Assembly (NCBI GenBank): GCA_963841945.1
Contig: CAWJFC010000006.1
Location: 434,001 to 498,000 of the forward strand
Length of the DNA: 64,000 nt
Direction of reading: 5' to 3'
From: Acidiflorens sp963841945
GTDB lineage: Bacteria; Acidobacteriota; Terriglobia; Terriglobales; Acidobacteriaceae
Position 1 is the first letter of the stretch; every line of letters begins with the position of its first letter. Below are positions 9,087 to 17,130 of this stretch, one piece after another. A program made the position numbers and the translations under genes. The notes under the pieces are model-generated. The model worked only from the letters and a program-made list of their open reading frames with translations. It made no database searches and was not told where the DNA came from.

Positions 9087-10047
9087 TCAAAAGGTAGAGC
9101 AGCTCCGATCAGCATGTGCTTCAAGCAGACCGGACCATTCTGAATCGAGCTTGCTTAGCGGTAACATCGCGCCATGGATGATCACATCGGGGATGAACAC
9201 TCTTGGATTTCCGTCGGATTTGCAGGCCGCCGCCGCGCGGGGACACAGCGAGTTCCGCTGAACCAGCGATACCGTCAAGATTCTCCCGAATCTCGGGATC
9301 GGAACTTGCTCTCAGGATCTCCAACAAACTTTGATCAGTGGTCCAGAGATCTTGCGCACGAAGTAGATCGAGCGAAAGGGCGCGTCGCACAGCTCGCGCC
9401 GCCAATTCGTAGAATGTGACTTGCGATGTCGAAGACCAGTAGAGCTTGTCGCAATCGAGGTATAGCGTAGCAAAGCGTCTGGCCGCCTTCGGGTCCTCGA
9501 ATGCAATCCGGCCATCGACCGCAACAAGATTTCGCACAAGCGCGTTAATCTCGACCACGTTGGCAAGCCGTAGCGACATCGCATCGCGAAAAGCGTAGTC
9601 GACGCGATCCGCACAAAGTCGAGGCGCGGGCTGATCCAGTAACGGCCATCGGCGCTCGTCTATGAGAGTTCTCCAATCGACCCCGTGCCGGTCACAGATT
9701 TGCGGGATGTCTGTCTCTTGCACGAAAGCTTCCTTGCGATCGTCGTGAAAAGAACCCCGAGCGCTATCGGCAAATACGAGATCAATGATGTGGCTGAATG
9801 CTGTATGACTAACGTCGTGGAGCAGGGCGGCAGCCTGTTGCTCAACGGAAGCCCCGAGCGACCTGACAAGGCACATAGCGCCACGGGAATGCTCATAACG
9901 TGATGCCGTGGGCACTATGCCGAGCAGGGACGTAATCCCGCCCATAGCAACGTGTTTCAATCTCTGAAGAGCGTCGGTTTGCAGCAGGTCCAACAGAAGA
10001 GGTTCATGGACGACGATGCAGTCGTATTGAATTTGTGGTGTTGTCAT
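9087..10047 (-). CDS. HD-domain metal-dependent phosphohydrolase, C-terminus frameshifted
   Basis: The start at 10047 follows a GAGGAG site. HD-superfamily motifs are present: RYEHSRGAMCLVRSL, the HD pair in ALLHDVSHTAFSH near residue 76, and CADRVDYAFRD further on. Such proteins hydrolyse phosphate esters, often (deoxy)nucleotides, with bound metal. In the main frame the protein runs to 9121 with an atypical basic tail. Shifting frame near 9207 gives FIPDVIIHGAMLPLSKLDSEW, which fits the family C-terminus, and ends at 9087. The shift is therefore likely a mutation or assembly error that leaves the catalytic HD part intact. Substrate unknown. Confidence 0.78.
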
Positions 10048-10110
10048 ACGCTCAACTCCTCGCGAATCCCTGCCCCCTGCTCTCTGCATCTCCCTCTGTG
10101 TGCGCCACAA

Positions 10111-10290
10111 TTATCCGCGAACGTCCCAGTACCCACCCGCGGATGAGTCATGATTTGGGCAGTTGCGTCGGCGACTTGCCCACCAAAGCCAGGTACGCAC
10201 TCCCAGACGCTTAAGGATGAACGTCAGCACTACGAGCGCCACGAGCGTTAGGCCGCAATCGATTCCGATATGAAGAAAGTCAGTCGACAT
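10111..10290 (-). CDS. Small membrane protein, translationally coupled candidate
   Basis: A 59-residue frame starts with an ATG that overlaps the end of the sigma-54 activator gene by 11 bases. It has one hydrophobic segment (about residues 11-30) followed by a basic, Trp-rich stretch. I recognise no family. The overlap and clear membrane segment suggest it may be translated with the upstream gene, but the frame could also be chance. Confidence 0.35.
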   Translation of the reverse strand: MSTDFLHIGIDCGLTLVALVVLTFILKRLGVRTWLWWASRRRNCPNHDSSAGGYWDVRG

Positions 10291-11305
10291 CGTTATTACC
10301 ACCGTTGGCATGGATAGCGTCGCTTGCCGCTCCATCTCGCCGCGGCTTGAAGCGCAGCTTGCTGATTTGCAGACTCGCGATCTTAGAATCGAGAGTCTGA
10401 CGCGGAATCCCCAGCTTGGCGGCTGCCCCGGAGGGACCTGCCACTCGTCCCTCGCTCTCCGCCAGCGCGGCTTCGATGATTTCTCTTTCCCGCTCGGCGT
10501 GCGATGAGGTCAGTAAAGACAGCGATTGCAACTGCCGGGCATTCCGGCTTGCCCATGCCTCGTCGACCGAAAACACGTCGCCCTCCGACAAGATCACGGA
10601 TCTTTCGATCACGTTCTGCAGTTCGCGGATGTTGCCCGGCCAATGGTAGGATTGCAGCTTTTCGATCGTGTTCATCTTGATTACGCGGAATGCCTTGCCC
10701 ACTTTTTTCGCAAAACGCTCGATCAAGTGTTCCGCTAGCAGAGGGATGTCCTCCAACCGATCGCGCAGAGCGGGCACATGGATCGGGAAGACATTCAACC
10801 GGTAAAACATATCCTCGCGGAATGAGCCCGCGATCACCGCCGCCTCCAGGTCGCGGTTGGTGGCCGCGACGATGCGAACGTCCACGGAGATTGGCAGGCT
10901 GCTGCCCACGCGCTCGAATTCTCGCTCCTGGATCACGCGCAGAAGGGTAATCTGCATCTCCATGGGAAGCTCGCCGATCTCATCGAGAAAAATCGTCCCG
11001 CCGTGGGCCGCTTCGAACCGTCCAAGCCGGCGCTGCAAAGCCCCTGTGAACGCTCCCTTCTCGTGCCCAAACAATTCGGACGCGATGAGCGACGGTGGAA
11101 TCGCGGCGCAGTTTACACGAATGAAGGGCCGCGACGCGCGATTGGAAAGTTTGTGAATCGCGCGCGCAATGAGCTCTTTACCCGTGCCCGTCTCACCCAG
11201 AATAAGGACTGTGGAATCCGTGGGCGCAACCCGCCGCACTTGCTGAAGCACGGATTGCAGGCTCGCGCTCTGTCCCACAATTTCGTCCGCGTCACTTCTC
11301 CGCAT
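10280..11305 (-). CDS. Sigma-54-dependent transcriptional activator without sensor domain
   Basis: The protein is 341 residues, shorter than NtrC-type activators (about 450-500), because no receiver, GAF or PAS domain precedes the AAA+ module. It shows Walker A GETGTGKE (about residues 36-43), the sigma-54 contact loop GAFTGA, Walker B GTIFLDEIGELP, and the arginine-finger region FREDMFYRLNVFPI. A Fis-type helix-turn-helix closes it (AAKLGIPRQTLDSKI). It would open complexes of sigma-54 RNA polymerase. It lies downstream of a lone receiver protein and a kinase/FixJ pair, so the separate receiver may supply the regulatory input. That link is inference. Confidence 0.92.
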   Translation of the reverse strand: MRRSDADEIVGQSASLQSVLQQVRRVAPTDSTVLILGETGTGKELIARAIHKLSNRASRPFIRVNCAAIPPSLIASELFGHEKGAFTGALQRRLGRFEAAHGGTIFLDEIGELPMEMQITLLRVIQEREFERVGSSLPISVDVRIVAATNRDLEAAVIAGSFREDMFYRLNVFPIHVPALRDRLEDIPLLAEHLIERFAKKVGKAFRVIKMNTIEKLQSYHWPGNIRELQNVIERSVILSEGDVFSVDEAWASRNARQLQSLSLLTSSHAEREREIIEAALAESEGRVAGPSGAAAKLGIPRQTLDSKIASLQISKLRFKPRRDGAASDAIHANGGNNDVD

Positions 11306-11390
11306 TTCAGAGCGAAGCGTCCGAAATGTAAGCCTGGAGTATTTCCCTCAGCTTCGGCGATCATGTATGCAGTAGCCATAGTTCACCCCA

Positions 11391-11786
11391 TCACAATTGA
11401 TTGGCGCTCTTCTCCAGCGCCCGATGAATCTCCTTCAGCAATGCGTCGCTGCGCACCGGTTTATAAAAAAAGGAGGAGGCCCCCGCGCGCATCAGCGAGT
11501 CGCGCAGCGACGCATCCCCATGGGCAGTCACAAAGATAATCGGCAGGCGGCGGCCCGCATCCTTCAGCCGCCGATGCAGTTCAATTCCGCTCATCCCCGG
11601 CAGCCGTACGTCGAGAATCAGGCAGGCCGTGTCGTCACAGTCCTCGTAGGCAAGGAACTCCTCCGCCGAGGCGAACGTTTTCGAGAGAAAACCGGCAGCC
11701 TTCATCACACTGGCGAGTGCCTCGCGCAGCGGTTCGTCGTCATCGACGATGGCGATTATGCCGGTCTTTGTCAGAGTCTCACTCAC
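11391..11786 (-). CDS. Single-domain response regulator (receiver only)
   Basis: The 131-residue protein is one CheY/FixJ-type receiver with no output domain. Acidic pocket IVDDDE lies near residue 13, the phospho-acceptor aspartate is in LILDVRLPG near 57, the switch threonine in FVTAHGD, and the conserved lysine in FYKPV. It sits between the FixJ-like regulator and the sigma-54 activator on the same strand. It may relay phosphate from the nearby kinase or act on the sensorless activator next door. Spacing on both sides (about 85 and 120 bases) leaves room for its own promoter. Confidence 0.88.
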   Translation of the reverse strand: MSETLTKTGIIAIVDDDEPLREALASVMKAAGFLSKTFASAEEFLAYEDCDDTACLILDVRLPGMSGIELHRRLKDAGRRLPIIFVTAHGDASLRDSLMRAGASSFFYKPVRSDALLKEIHRALEKSANQL

Positions 11787-11906
11787 TTCAACTCACCTAA
11801 TCTGCGGTCGTTGGAACGTCCGCGAGCATGAGACTACCAACAGGCACCCCGGAAAACTATCCTGCTTTTGTTTGAAAACTATCCTCCTTTAGGAGGAGGT
11901 GGGTCA

Positions 11907-12530
11907 CTACTTTCGTGAGGAATTATTAAGTTTCTCTGCCATACGAACTAGGTGGGCAAGGGAGTCGGCCCCGGTTTTCTCCATGACATGCGCACGATGA
12001 GTCTTGACGGTGAGTTCGCTCATTCCCAACTGGTCGGCGATCTGTTTATTAAGCAGGCCTGCGACCACGAGGTCCAGCACTTCCTTCTCCCGCGGCGTAA
12101 GCGTGTCGAACCGACCGCGGATTTCGTTCAACTCGAGACGCTCTCTGCGCAACTCGCGGTCGCTGGCAATCGCCTTCTGAATCGCGTCCAGAAGATCCTG
12201 CCCGCGCACCGGCTTAGTAAGGAATTCGTGCGCCCCCTCTTTCATGGCGCGCACCGACATTGGAATATCTCCGTGCCCGGTAATAAAGATGATCGGCAAA
12301 GGGACAGTGTTCTCATTCAACTTGAGCTGGAGATCGAGCCCGCTCAGCCCCGGCAGCCTTACGTCAAGAACAAGACAGGCTGGGGCGTCGGGACGCTTCG
12401 CCGCCAGGAAATCTTGCGCCGATGCGAAGGTTTCCACTCGCAGCCCGACCGACCTGATTAGACTTTGCAGGCCTTCTCGAATTCCCCGATCGTCATCGAT
12501 GACAAAGACGACTGGATCCTGTTCCTTCAT
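11907..12530 (-). CDS. FixJ-like response regulator (receiver plus LuxR-type HTH)
   Basis: The start at 12530 overlaps the kinase stop codon as ATGA, giving translational coupling; the longer open frame is not needed. The product has 207 residues. The receiver carries VIDDDRG, the acceptor aspartate in LVLDVRLPGLSG, FITGHGD and FLTKPV. The LuxR/GerE domain shows LTPREKEVLDLV and NKQIADQLGMSELTVKTHRAHVMEK. It is the cognate regulator of the upstream histidine kinase, in the FixL/FixJ or TtrS/TtrR style. Target genes are not known. Confidence 0.92.
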   Translation of the reverse strand: MKEQDPVVFVIDDDRGIREGLQSLIRSVGLRVETFASAQDFLAAKRPDAPACLVLDVRLPGLSGLDLQLKLNENTVPLPIIFITGHGDIPMSVRAMKEGAHEFLTKPVRGQDLLDAIQKAIASDRELRRERLELNEIRGRFDTLTPREKEVLDLVVAGLLNKQIADQLGMSELTVKTHRAHVMEKTGADSLAHLVRMAEKLNNSSRK

Positions 12531-13726
12531 GCGACAACCCCATCGCCACTCGGAAGAGTGAATTGAAAAACTGCTCCGTCGGACCCATTCGATTCCGCCC
12601 ACAACCGGCCGCCGTGCGCTTCAATGATCGAACGGCTAATGGGCAACCCCATCCCCATCCCTTTGGGACGGGTCGTGAAGAACGGTTCGAATAGGCGGCT
12701 CATCACCTCTGAACTGATGCCAACGCCCGAGTCCTCAACAGACACTCGAACCTGCCCCCCGTTCTCGGCTTGCGAGCGAATAACCAGTGTTCTGCGGCGG
12801 CCGGGCACTCCTGACATTGCTTCAATTCCATTCACCAGCAGATTCAGGACCACCTGTTGCAACTGGATACTGTCGCCCAACACCGGCGGCAAATCCGATG
12901 AGAGTTCAAACGAGATCGTCACTTCGTTCCTCAAGGCCTGCCCCTCCGCCAAAGCCGCGGTCTCTAGAATGACCTGGTTGATTTCAAGCCTCGACTTCTC
13001 CGGCGTCGCCTTGCTTATCAGCGACCGGATTCGGGCAATAACTTCCGACGCTCGCGTCGCGCCTTGCGTCGCTCGCTCTGCCGCCGCGCGCGCCTCGGCA
13101 AGATCCGGATGTTCCCGTGAAAGCCAAGCCACGCAGGCGTCCGTATTCGCCACGACTGCGGCGAGCGGCTGGTTAACTTCGTGGGCTATGGATGCCGTCA
13201 GCTCTCCAATAGTCGTGATTCGCGTCGCCCGCGCCAGTTCTGTCCGAGCGGCCTGCAACGCTTCCTGTGTACGCTTCTGTTCCGTCATCTGCTCGACCAG
13301 CGCTTCATTGGCAGTTTTGAGCTCGGCTGTCCTCTCCGTAACTCTCACCTCTAGTTCGTCGCGCGCCCGGAGCAGGGCTTCTTCCGTGCTTTTGCGCCAC
13401 TCGATCAGTCTGGTCACACCCACTTCGCACGCAACGAAGATCAGGAAGAATGGCAAGTCGCTGGTCGTTACCGCGAAGCTATGAATCGGCGGAGTGAAGT
13501 AATACATCACCGCCAGCGCGCTGCATACAACCGCCAGCCACCCGGCGCCCGCTCGTCCAAACCATGTACTGAGAACGACCGCGCCCGAGAAAAAGAACCA
13601 GAACGGATTACCATACGAAGCCTGTAGCGCGAGCGATGCGAACAGTGCTAGCGCCACCAGCGCGATCGCCAGGCCATAGCCTGACAACACGGCCAGCGTC
13701 GATGGCATGGAACGGCGAATTCCCAT
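12527..13726 (-). CDS. Membrane histidine kinase with DUF4118-like sensor region
   Basis: About 399 residues from the ATG at 13726; other nearby ATGs are possible. Four hydrophobic segments lie in the first 110 residues in the pattern of the DUF4118/KdpD-like membrane region (YYFTPPIHSFAV). A coiled coil at about 115-165 follows. The HisKA dimer domain has the phosphorylated histidine in SIAHEVNQPLAAVVAN. The HATPase domain has LLVNGIEAM (N box), VEDSGVGIS and GMGMGLPISRSII. It is followed with 4-bp overlap by its FixJ-like partner. The signal sensed is unknown; the absence of a PAS domain distinguishes it from FixL. Confidence 0.92.
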   Translation of the reverse strand: MGIRRSMPSTLAVLSGYGLAIALVALALFASLALQASYGNPFWFFFSGAVVLSTWFGRAGAGWLAVVCSALAVMYYFTPPIHSFAVTTSDLPFFLIFVACEVGVTRLIEWRKSTEEALLRARDELEVRVTERTAELKTANEALVEQMTEQKRTQEALQAARTELARATRITTIGELTASIAHEVNQPLAAVVANTDACVAWLSREHPDLAEARAAAERATQGATRASEVIARIRSLISKATPEKSRLEINQVILETAALAEGQALRNEVTISFELSSDLPPVLGDSIQLQQVVLNLLVNGIEAMSGVPGRRRTLVIRSQAENGGQVRVSVEDSGVGISSEVMSRLFEPFFTTRPKGMGMGLPISRSIIEAHGGRLWAESNGSDGAVFQFTLPSGDGVVA

Positions 13727-14012
13727 TGCGCGCCCGGACCCCACAGAGAACGGTCCTCATATTATGCTCCCGAATCTCTTTGCCGATTTCTCGGAAATGT
13801 CTGCTACGCACCCATCGGCTGACCCCGGATTCCTCCCGATGAGAATCGAAAAATTCGCGCCTCACTCTGCCCAAACTCTGCCCATTAGCTCAAAACCAAA
13901 TGAAATAAGAGAGCACAAAACGACTCGCACGCGAGCCGACAGGCTTTTCAGCAACGTGTCGGAAATACCCATGTTTACTGGGGTCTTGCGAGAAAGGGTG
14001 AATGGGCGGATC

Positions 14013-14054
14013 GCGTTTAGGAAACCGCTGCTCTATCCAACTGAGCTACGGGGC
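14013..14054 (-). tRNA. tRNA-Arg (CCU), truncated 5' half
   Basis: Read on the minus strand from 14054, the first 42 bases match a tRNA: acceptor arm GCCCCGT, D arm GCTC/GAGC, then an anticodon loop with CCT at exactly positions 34-36 (14021-14019). Beyond that the anticodon stem is imperfect, and no T arm or matching ACGGGGC acceptor strand follows. It is therefore a tRNA fragment, perhaps left by recombination or integration at a tRNA-Arg gene. It is probably not functional. Confidence 0.6.
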
Positions 14055-14167
14055 CGATGCGACGCAGGCTCATTATTTCACATCCAATTGGAGCGAGAGG
14101 GGCACATGAAGCCGAACTCGCCGCCAGCCCCGCAACTGGCTCCACGATCGCGCAGAAAGAGGTCACC

Positions 14168-14683
14168 GTGACGCCGATTCTCGATGCTTTGCTCGACTCC
14201 TGGGATCGCAACAACACCATCCTCATCAACCTGCTCCTCGCCGTTCCTGAAGGGGCGCTGGAGGTTAGGGCGATGGATGGCAGCCCATCCATTGGGAAGT
14301 TGTTCACCCACATTCATTATGTGCGGCTCGTATTCGTCTCCGAGAACGCTCCCGAGTTCGCCCGACCGGTGCCCGAGGAATGGATCACCGAGCTTGACCG
14401 CGATCGCATTGCGGCCATGCTGAATGAAAGTGCCACGGCAGTACGGGGCGCGGTCAAAGGACGACTGGAGGCCGGGCGCGAGATGGACCGTCACTTCGAC
14501 CACCCGATCCTGCTCCTTCAGCACATGATCTGGCACGAGGGATATCATCACGGTCAGATCAAACTGGCGCTCAGGCTGGCGTGTCGCCCAATCACGAATA
14601 AGGAAGCCGGTCCAATTACCTGGCGCATCTGGATGAACAAGACTTCACATGAACAAGAATCAATGAACAAGACATCGAAATGA
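14168..14683 (+). CDS. DinB-family (YfiT-like) putative metal-dependent protein
   Basis: The GTG at 14168 is preceded by AAGAGG at a good distance, so I prefer it to the longer frame starting in the tRNA fragment. The 171-residue product is a four-helix DinB-like protein. Three histidines that usually bind metal are visible: in FTHIHYVRL near residue 44 and in WHEGYHHGQIKLAL near residue 130. DinB-like proteins include thiol transferases and damage-inducible proteins, and most are uncharacterised. The gene leads a same-strand group with the cupin (26 bases downstream) and the split-barrel protein, possibly an operon. Confidence 0.82.
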   Translation: MTPILDALLDSWDRNNTILINLLLAVPEGALEVRAMDGSPSIGKLFTHIHYVRLVFVSENAPEFARPVPEEWITELDRDRIAAMLNESATAVRGAVKGRLEAGREMDRHFDHPILLLQHMIWHEGYHHGQIKLALRLACRPITNKEAGPITWRIWMNKTSHEQESMNKTSK

Positions 14684-14708
14684 TTCGCTGATCCACCGAG
14701 GAAAGAAA

Positions 14709-15104
<396 letters not shown>

Positions 15105-15130
15105 ATCCGCCGACGACCCAGGAGTGAACC

Positions 15131-15490
15131 ATGCCGCAGACCGACGCTTTGCAAGATCGCCTTTCGCGCTATCGCGAGATAAAGATCACCGTGACCGGCA
15201 GAAAGTCTGGACGCGCTATTTCGATTCCAGTCTGGTTCGTGCTGGAGAACGATAATCTCTACCTCGTGCCTGTGCATGGTTCGGATACACAGTGGTATAA
15301 GAACGTGCTCAAGAACCCGTCCATGCGTGTTGACGCGCGGGGCGCGGAAGCGGAATTTCAGGTTGCCCCTGTTACGGACGCAAAACAAGTGTCGTCCGTA
15401 GTCGAGAAATTCCGGGCCAAGTATGGCGCGGGCGATGTGAAGAAATATTATTCAAAGTTCGACGTTGCCGTTGTCGCCCAGATGCCGTGA
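15131..15490 (+). CDS. Split-barrel flavin/F420-type oxidoreductase-like protein
   Basis: The 119-residue protein has the ITVTGRKSGRAISIPVWF opening near residue 18 and the strand NLYLVPVHGSDTQWYKN, typical of the PNPOx-like split beta-barrel families (DUF2255 or Ddn-type nitroreductases). Such proteins bind flavin or deazaflavin cofactors. It follows the cupin by 26 bases with an AGGAG site and is probably co-transcribed. The cofactor cannot be decided from sequence alone. Length is near the family norm. Confidence 0.72.
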   Translation: MPQTDALQDRLSRYREIKITVTGRKSGRAISIPVWFVLENDNLYLVPVHGSDTQWYKNVLKNPSMRVDARGAEAEFQVAPVTDAKQVSSVVEKFRAKYGAGDVKKYYSKFDVAVVAQMP

Positions 15491-15498
15491 TTCTGGAG

Positions 15499-15532
15499 GC
15501 TTGGTTGCGGTCGCCCAACAGAGGAAAGCGAC
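15499..15532. repeat. Intergenic repeat copy A (GGTTGCGGTCGCCC-type)
   Basis: This 34-base stretch ends in GGTCGCCCAACAGAGGAAAG plus CGA. It recurs at 19510-19543 with four or so differences. Both copies lie just past a gene end. It looks like a short interspersed repeat of this genome. Confidence 0.6.
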
Positions 15533-15591
15533 CTCTGCCCAGATGCCCTTCGGGCATCATGCGAAGTAGGATGGGGAAGTTGACTAACCCG

Positions 15592-16983
15592 TTAATGATC
15601 GCTAAACGGGACGGCTATCTCTTGCCACCGCTTCTCCGGAGTCCACATTCGGACTCTCTTGGCCGCGCCGCGTTCCGGGCAATGCTCCAAAGAGTGATGG
15701 ATCTTGCCTTCAGCTTCCATTTCATGATGGAGCGTCCAGTAGTGGTCGCTGACCGTGAAAGAAGTTGGAATGAAGTCGTCCGATAGTTCGAATTTTTCCC
15801 AATCGGCCCCAGGCGGGTCCCCCGGGCCTGAGGTCTCCGATACTGCGATCCACACTTGGGAGCCATCGACGTGGATCACACTCACCTTGTTGTAGGCTGC
15901 GCCAGACAGTTCAGTGAGTTCCGAGCGCGGAAATAGAAGGTAACGCAGCGGAGAGCCGGCGGGGCAATTTTCACAAACCGAAGTCGAACCCGGTAGGGCA
16001 GGCGAACTTCCGGATGGATGGTCCGCCGATAACACAGCCAACATAGCGCAGTTACATTGATTGCTGATTCCACCAACCAGAATGTAAGAGCCCGATAGTT
16101 TATATACGTGATTGAGGGAAGTAATATGACCCCAGTTAACAAACTGCCCAAGGACATGTCCGTCCCGGTCGAACTTGATTAAGGTGGATGGAGACCAAAA
16201 ATATTCCCCGGCGGAGGCCCAAATGCTTGAGGCATTCTTCTCCGACAGAACCATCAGCGGATTTGAGTACCAGGGCAGGCCGTAATCCTGGCCTCCGAAT
16301 CGGAACACGTCGTTGAAAGTGTGTTGCCATTGGAGATTCCCGTCCGCTGAAAAGGAATAGATCGCGTCGCTGTGCGAGCTTTCCGCGCTGTCCGAGATTC
16401 GCGGAGCAGCAACCAACACGTCTTTTCGTCTATCTGGACCTAACTCAAAAATGCCAACTCTAGGACCAACGAAACCTGCGGGATTTGAATTCAGGGGTTG
16501 GTGAAAGTCATATGCCCACAACGTAGCACGGGTTGCGTCGCTAGCCACGAGCGAGGAGCCAGCGAGTGCAAATTGGGTGGGAGGATTGGAATGTAATTTA
16601 CGCGGAAGCCAGAGCGCGCAAATCAGAAGCGCGAGCAAAGCTACTGCGGTGATCCAAAAGGCAGCATGTCGCATCCGCGGCGGAGCCCCAGATTCCGTCG
16701 CAGACGCCGCAAGCGCTAGTCCTCGGTCATTAGCGACGGTAGTAGAGGGCGAAAATTCAGGATTCTCAGCTTGAGCAGGAATATCCTGGCTGTCTTCCAA
16801 TCCCTTCAGCCAGGCGTCGATTTGATCGCGGTAAGCGAAGACACTACGACGGTCGCCTCCCGGAACACGATGCACGGGAAGCTTCTTATCTCTTTCCCAA
16901 CGCCGGACCGTACTCAGATCGCGGCCTAAGTAAGCCGCAATCTCTTTCCAGGAGTCGAGTCGCTGACCTTCTGCCTGGGACAT
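15592..16983 (-). CDS. HTH-membrane protein with C-terminal beta-rich sensor region
   Basis: The 463-residue protein begins with a MerR/excisionase-like helix-turn-helix: SWKEIAAYLGRDLSTVRRWE near residue 11, then DQIDAWLKGLED. After a linker comes one membrane segment (about 108-127). The remaining 330 residues look beta-rich and extracytoplasmic, with FSADGNLQWQHTF and similar blade-like strands. A DNA-binding domain joined by one membrane span to an outer domain suggests one-component signalling, a common layout in Acidobacteriota. Ligand and targets are unknown. A long purine-poor spacer separates it from the divergent esterase gene. Confidence 0.72.
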   Translation of the reverse strand: MSQAEGQRLDSWKEIAAYLGRDLSTVRRWERDKKLPVHRVPGGDRRSVFAYRDQIDAWLKGLEDSQDIPAQAENPEFSPSTTVANDRGLALAASATESGAPPRMRHAAFWITAVALLALLICALWLPRKLHSNPPTQFALAGSSLVASDATRATLWAYDFHQPLNSNPAGFVGPRVGIFELGPDRRKDVLVAAPRISDSAESSHSDAIYSFSADGNLQWQHTFNDVFRFGGQDYGLPWYSNPLMVLSEKNASSIWASAGEYFWSPSTLIKFDRDGHVLGQFVNWGHITSLNHVYKLSGSYILVGGISNQCNCAMLAVLSADHPSGSSPALPGSTSVCENCPAGSPLRYLLFPRSELTELSGAAYNKVSVIHVDGSQVWIAVSETSGPGDPPGADWEKFELSDDFIPTSFTVSDHYWTLHHEMEAEGKIHHSLEHCPERGAAKRVRMWTPEKRWQEIAVPFSDH

Positions 16984-17130
16984 GCCGGGTTCACACTAAG
17001 CGGGCGACAATAGTGTAAGTTCGCCACTTGTTACACGCAATAGCCTGCTCGCGCCTGTAGATTTCTGTTCGTGCTCCAGCCACAATCCACCCATCTCGTG
17101 CCGTCACACCGCTAATTCGAGAGGGCGTCG

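Noticed and set aside
11306..11390. Sigma-54 promoter searched before the activator gene
   Set aside because: No GG-N10-GC element with correct spacing was found.
12624..13484. 286-residue plus-strand frame
   Set aside because: Antisense to the histidine kinase, Ser/Arg/Ala-rich and without a ribosome-binding site.
14017..14313. Frame ending in VAQLDRAAVS-like sequence
   Set aside because: That peptide is the known false translation of a tRNA gene; here it reflects the truncated tRNA-Arg.
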